DNA from: Brucellaceae bacterium
GTDB taxonomy: Bacteria; Pseudomonadota; Alphaproteobacteria; Rhizobiales; Rhizobiaceae
Reading direction: 5' to 3'
Assembly: GCA_031253705.1 (NCBI GenBank)
Contig: JAIRVW010000430.1
Coordinates: forward strand, 1-5,960
Length of the DNA stretch: 5,960 nt
The notes under the pieces were generated by a model, which saw only the letters and a list, made by a program, of their open reading frames with translations, made no database searches and was not told where the DNA came from. Positions 5,811 to 5,960 of the stretch are shown here, one piece after another (position 1 is the stretch's first letter; every line of letters begins with the position of its first letter). The position numbers were made by a program, and so were the translations under genes.

Positions 5811-5960
5811 CTATTGCTGGAAGCCGCTGGCCGCAGCGGTCAGAATACGTCCGGGCAGATAAATAACCATCGAGGCCGCGCCGCTCAGCACATTGGTACC
5901 ATCAGCCAGCATGGCCTCACCGGAGGTCTGGCATTCGCCTTTCAGCGTATTAAAGGACAG
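5811..5960 (-). CDS. C-terminal 49 codons of an unidentified protein (partial)
   Basis: The minus-strand frame is open from the window edge to a TAG stop at 5811-5813, and a stable hairpin follows it. The visible residues, ending LPGRILTAAASGFQQ, contain one Cys, alternating polar and hydrophobic stretches (for example GEAMLADGTNVLSG), and no membrane segment. The DGTNVLSG pattern faintly recalls beta-rich periplasmic proteins of the LptA/OstA type, but this is too short and weak for assignment. The start and most of the gene lie beyond the right edge. The frame is judged real from its clean codon composition and the hairpin after the stop. Confidence 0.65.
   Translation of the reverse strand: MSFNTLKGECQTSGEAMLADGTNVLSGAASMVIYLPGRILTAAASGFQQ

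Overview
The window reads as ordinary chromosomal DNA of an alphaproteobacterium, most likely the Hyphomicrobiales and perhaps a Brucella/Ochrobactrum/Pseudochrobactrum-type organism. The basis is a UvrB with long low-complexity N- and C-terminal extensions, a rhizobial-style CspA, a lytic transglycosylase with a SPOR-like C-terminus, and moderate GC content. The genus is an inference; I could not compare the sequence with a database.

All recognisable genes lie on the minus strand, so the window is read right to left. From the right edge: the last 49 codons of an unidentified gene (5811-5960), followed by a perfect 13-bp hairpin. Next is a small exported SH3-domain protein with a tandem-repeat, Asn/Pro/His-rich tail (4999-5577), closed by a strong intrinsic terminator (4948-4977). 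Then comes uvrB (2055-4790), behind a 208-bp upstream region with a near-consensus alphaproteobacterial LexA box and an exact 11-bp direct repeat. After a hairpin (1990-2016) lies a secreted lytic transglycosylase (1021-1917). A roughly 700-bp non-coding stretch (303-1020) follows, and finally a cold-shock protein gene (87-302) with a textbook terminator (37-59).

The genes look like separate or loosely coupled transcription units rather than one operon. Hairpins stand after nearly every gene and the gaps are 137 to 718 bp. Themes are DNA repair (UvrB), cell-envelope maintenance (transglycosylase and SH3 protein) and cold or RNA-chaperone physiology (CspA).

I found no mobile element, CRISPR array, tRNA, rRNA or defence system, and no clear novel multigene system. 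The most interesting unexplained sequence is non-coding. It comprises a nested, multi-arm dyad element at 734-848, a long structured cspA leader with a 41-nt near-perfect hairpin at 486-526, and short spaced direct repeats upstream of uvrB, the SH3 gene and the transglycosylase.
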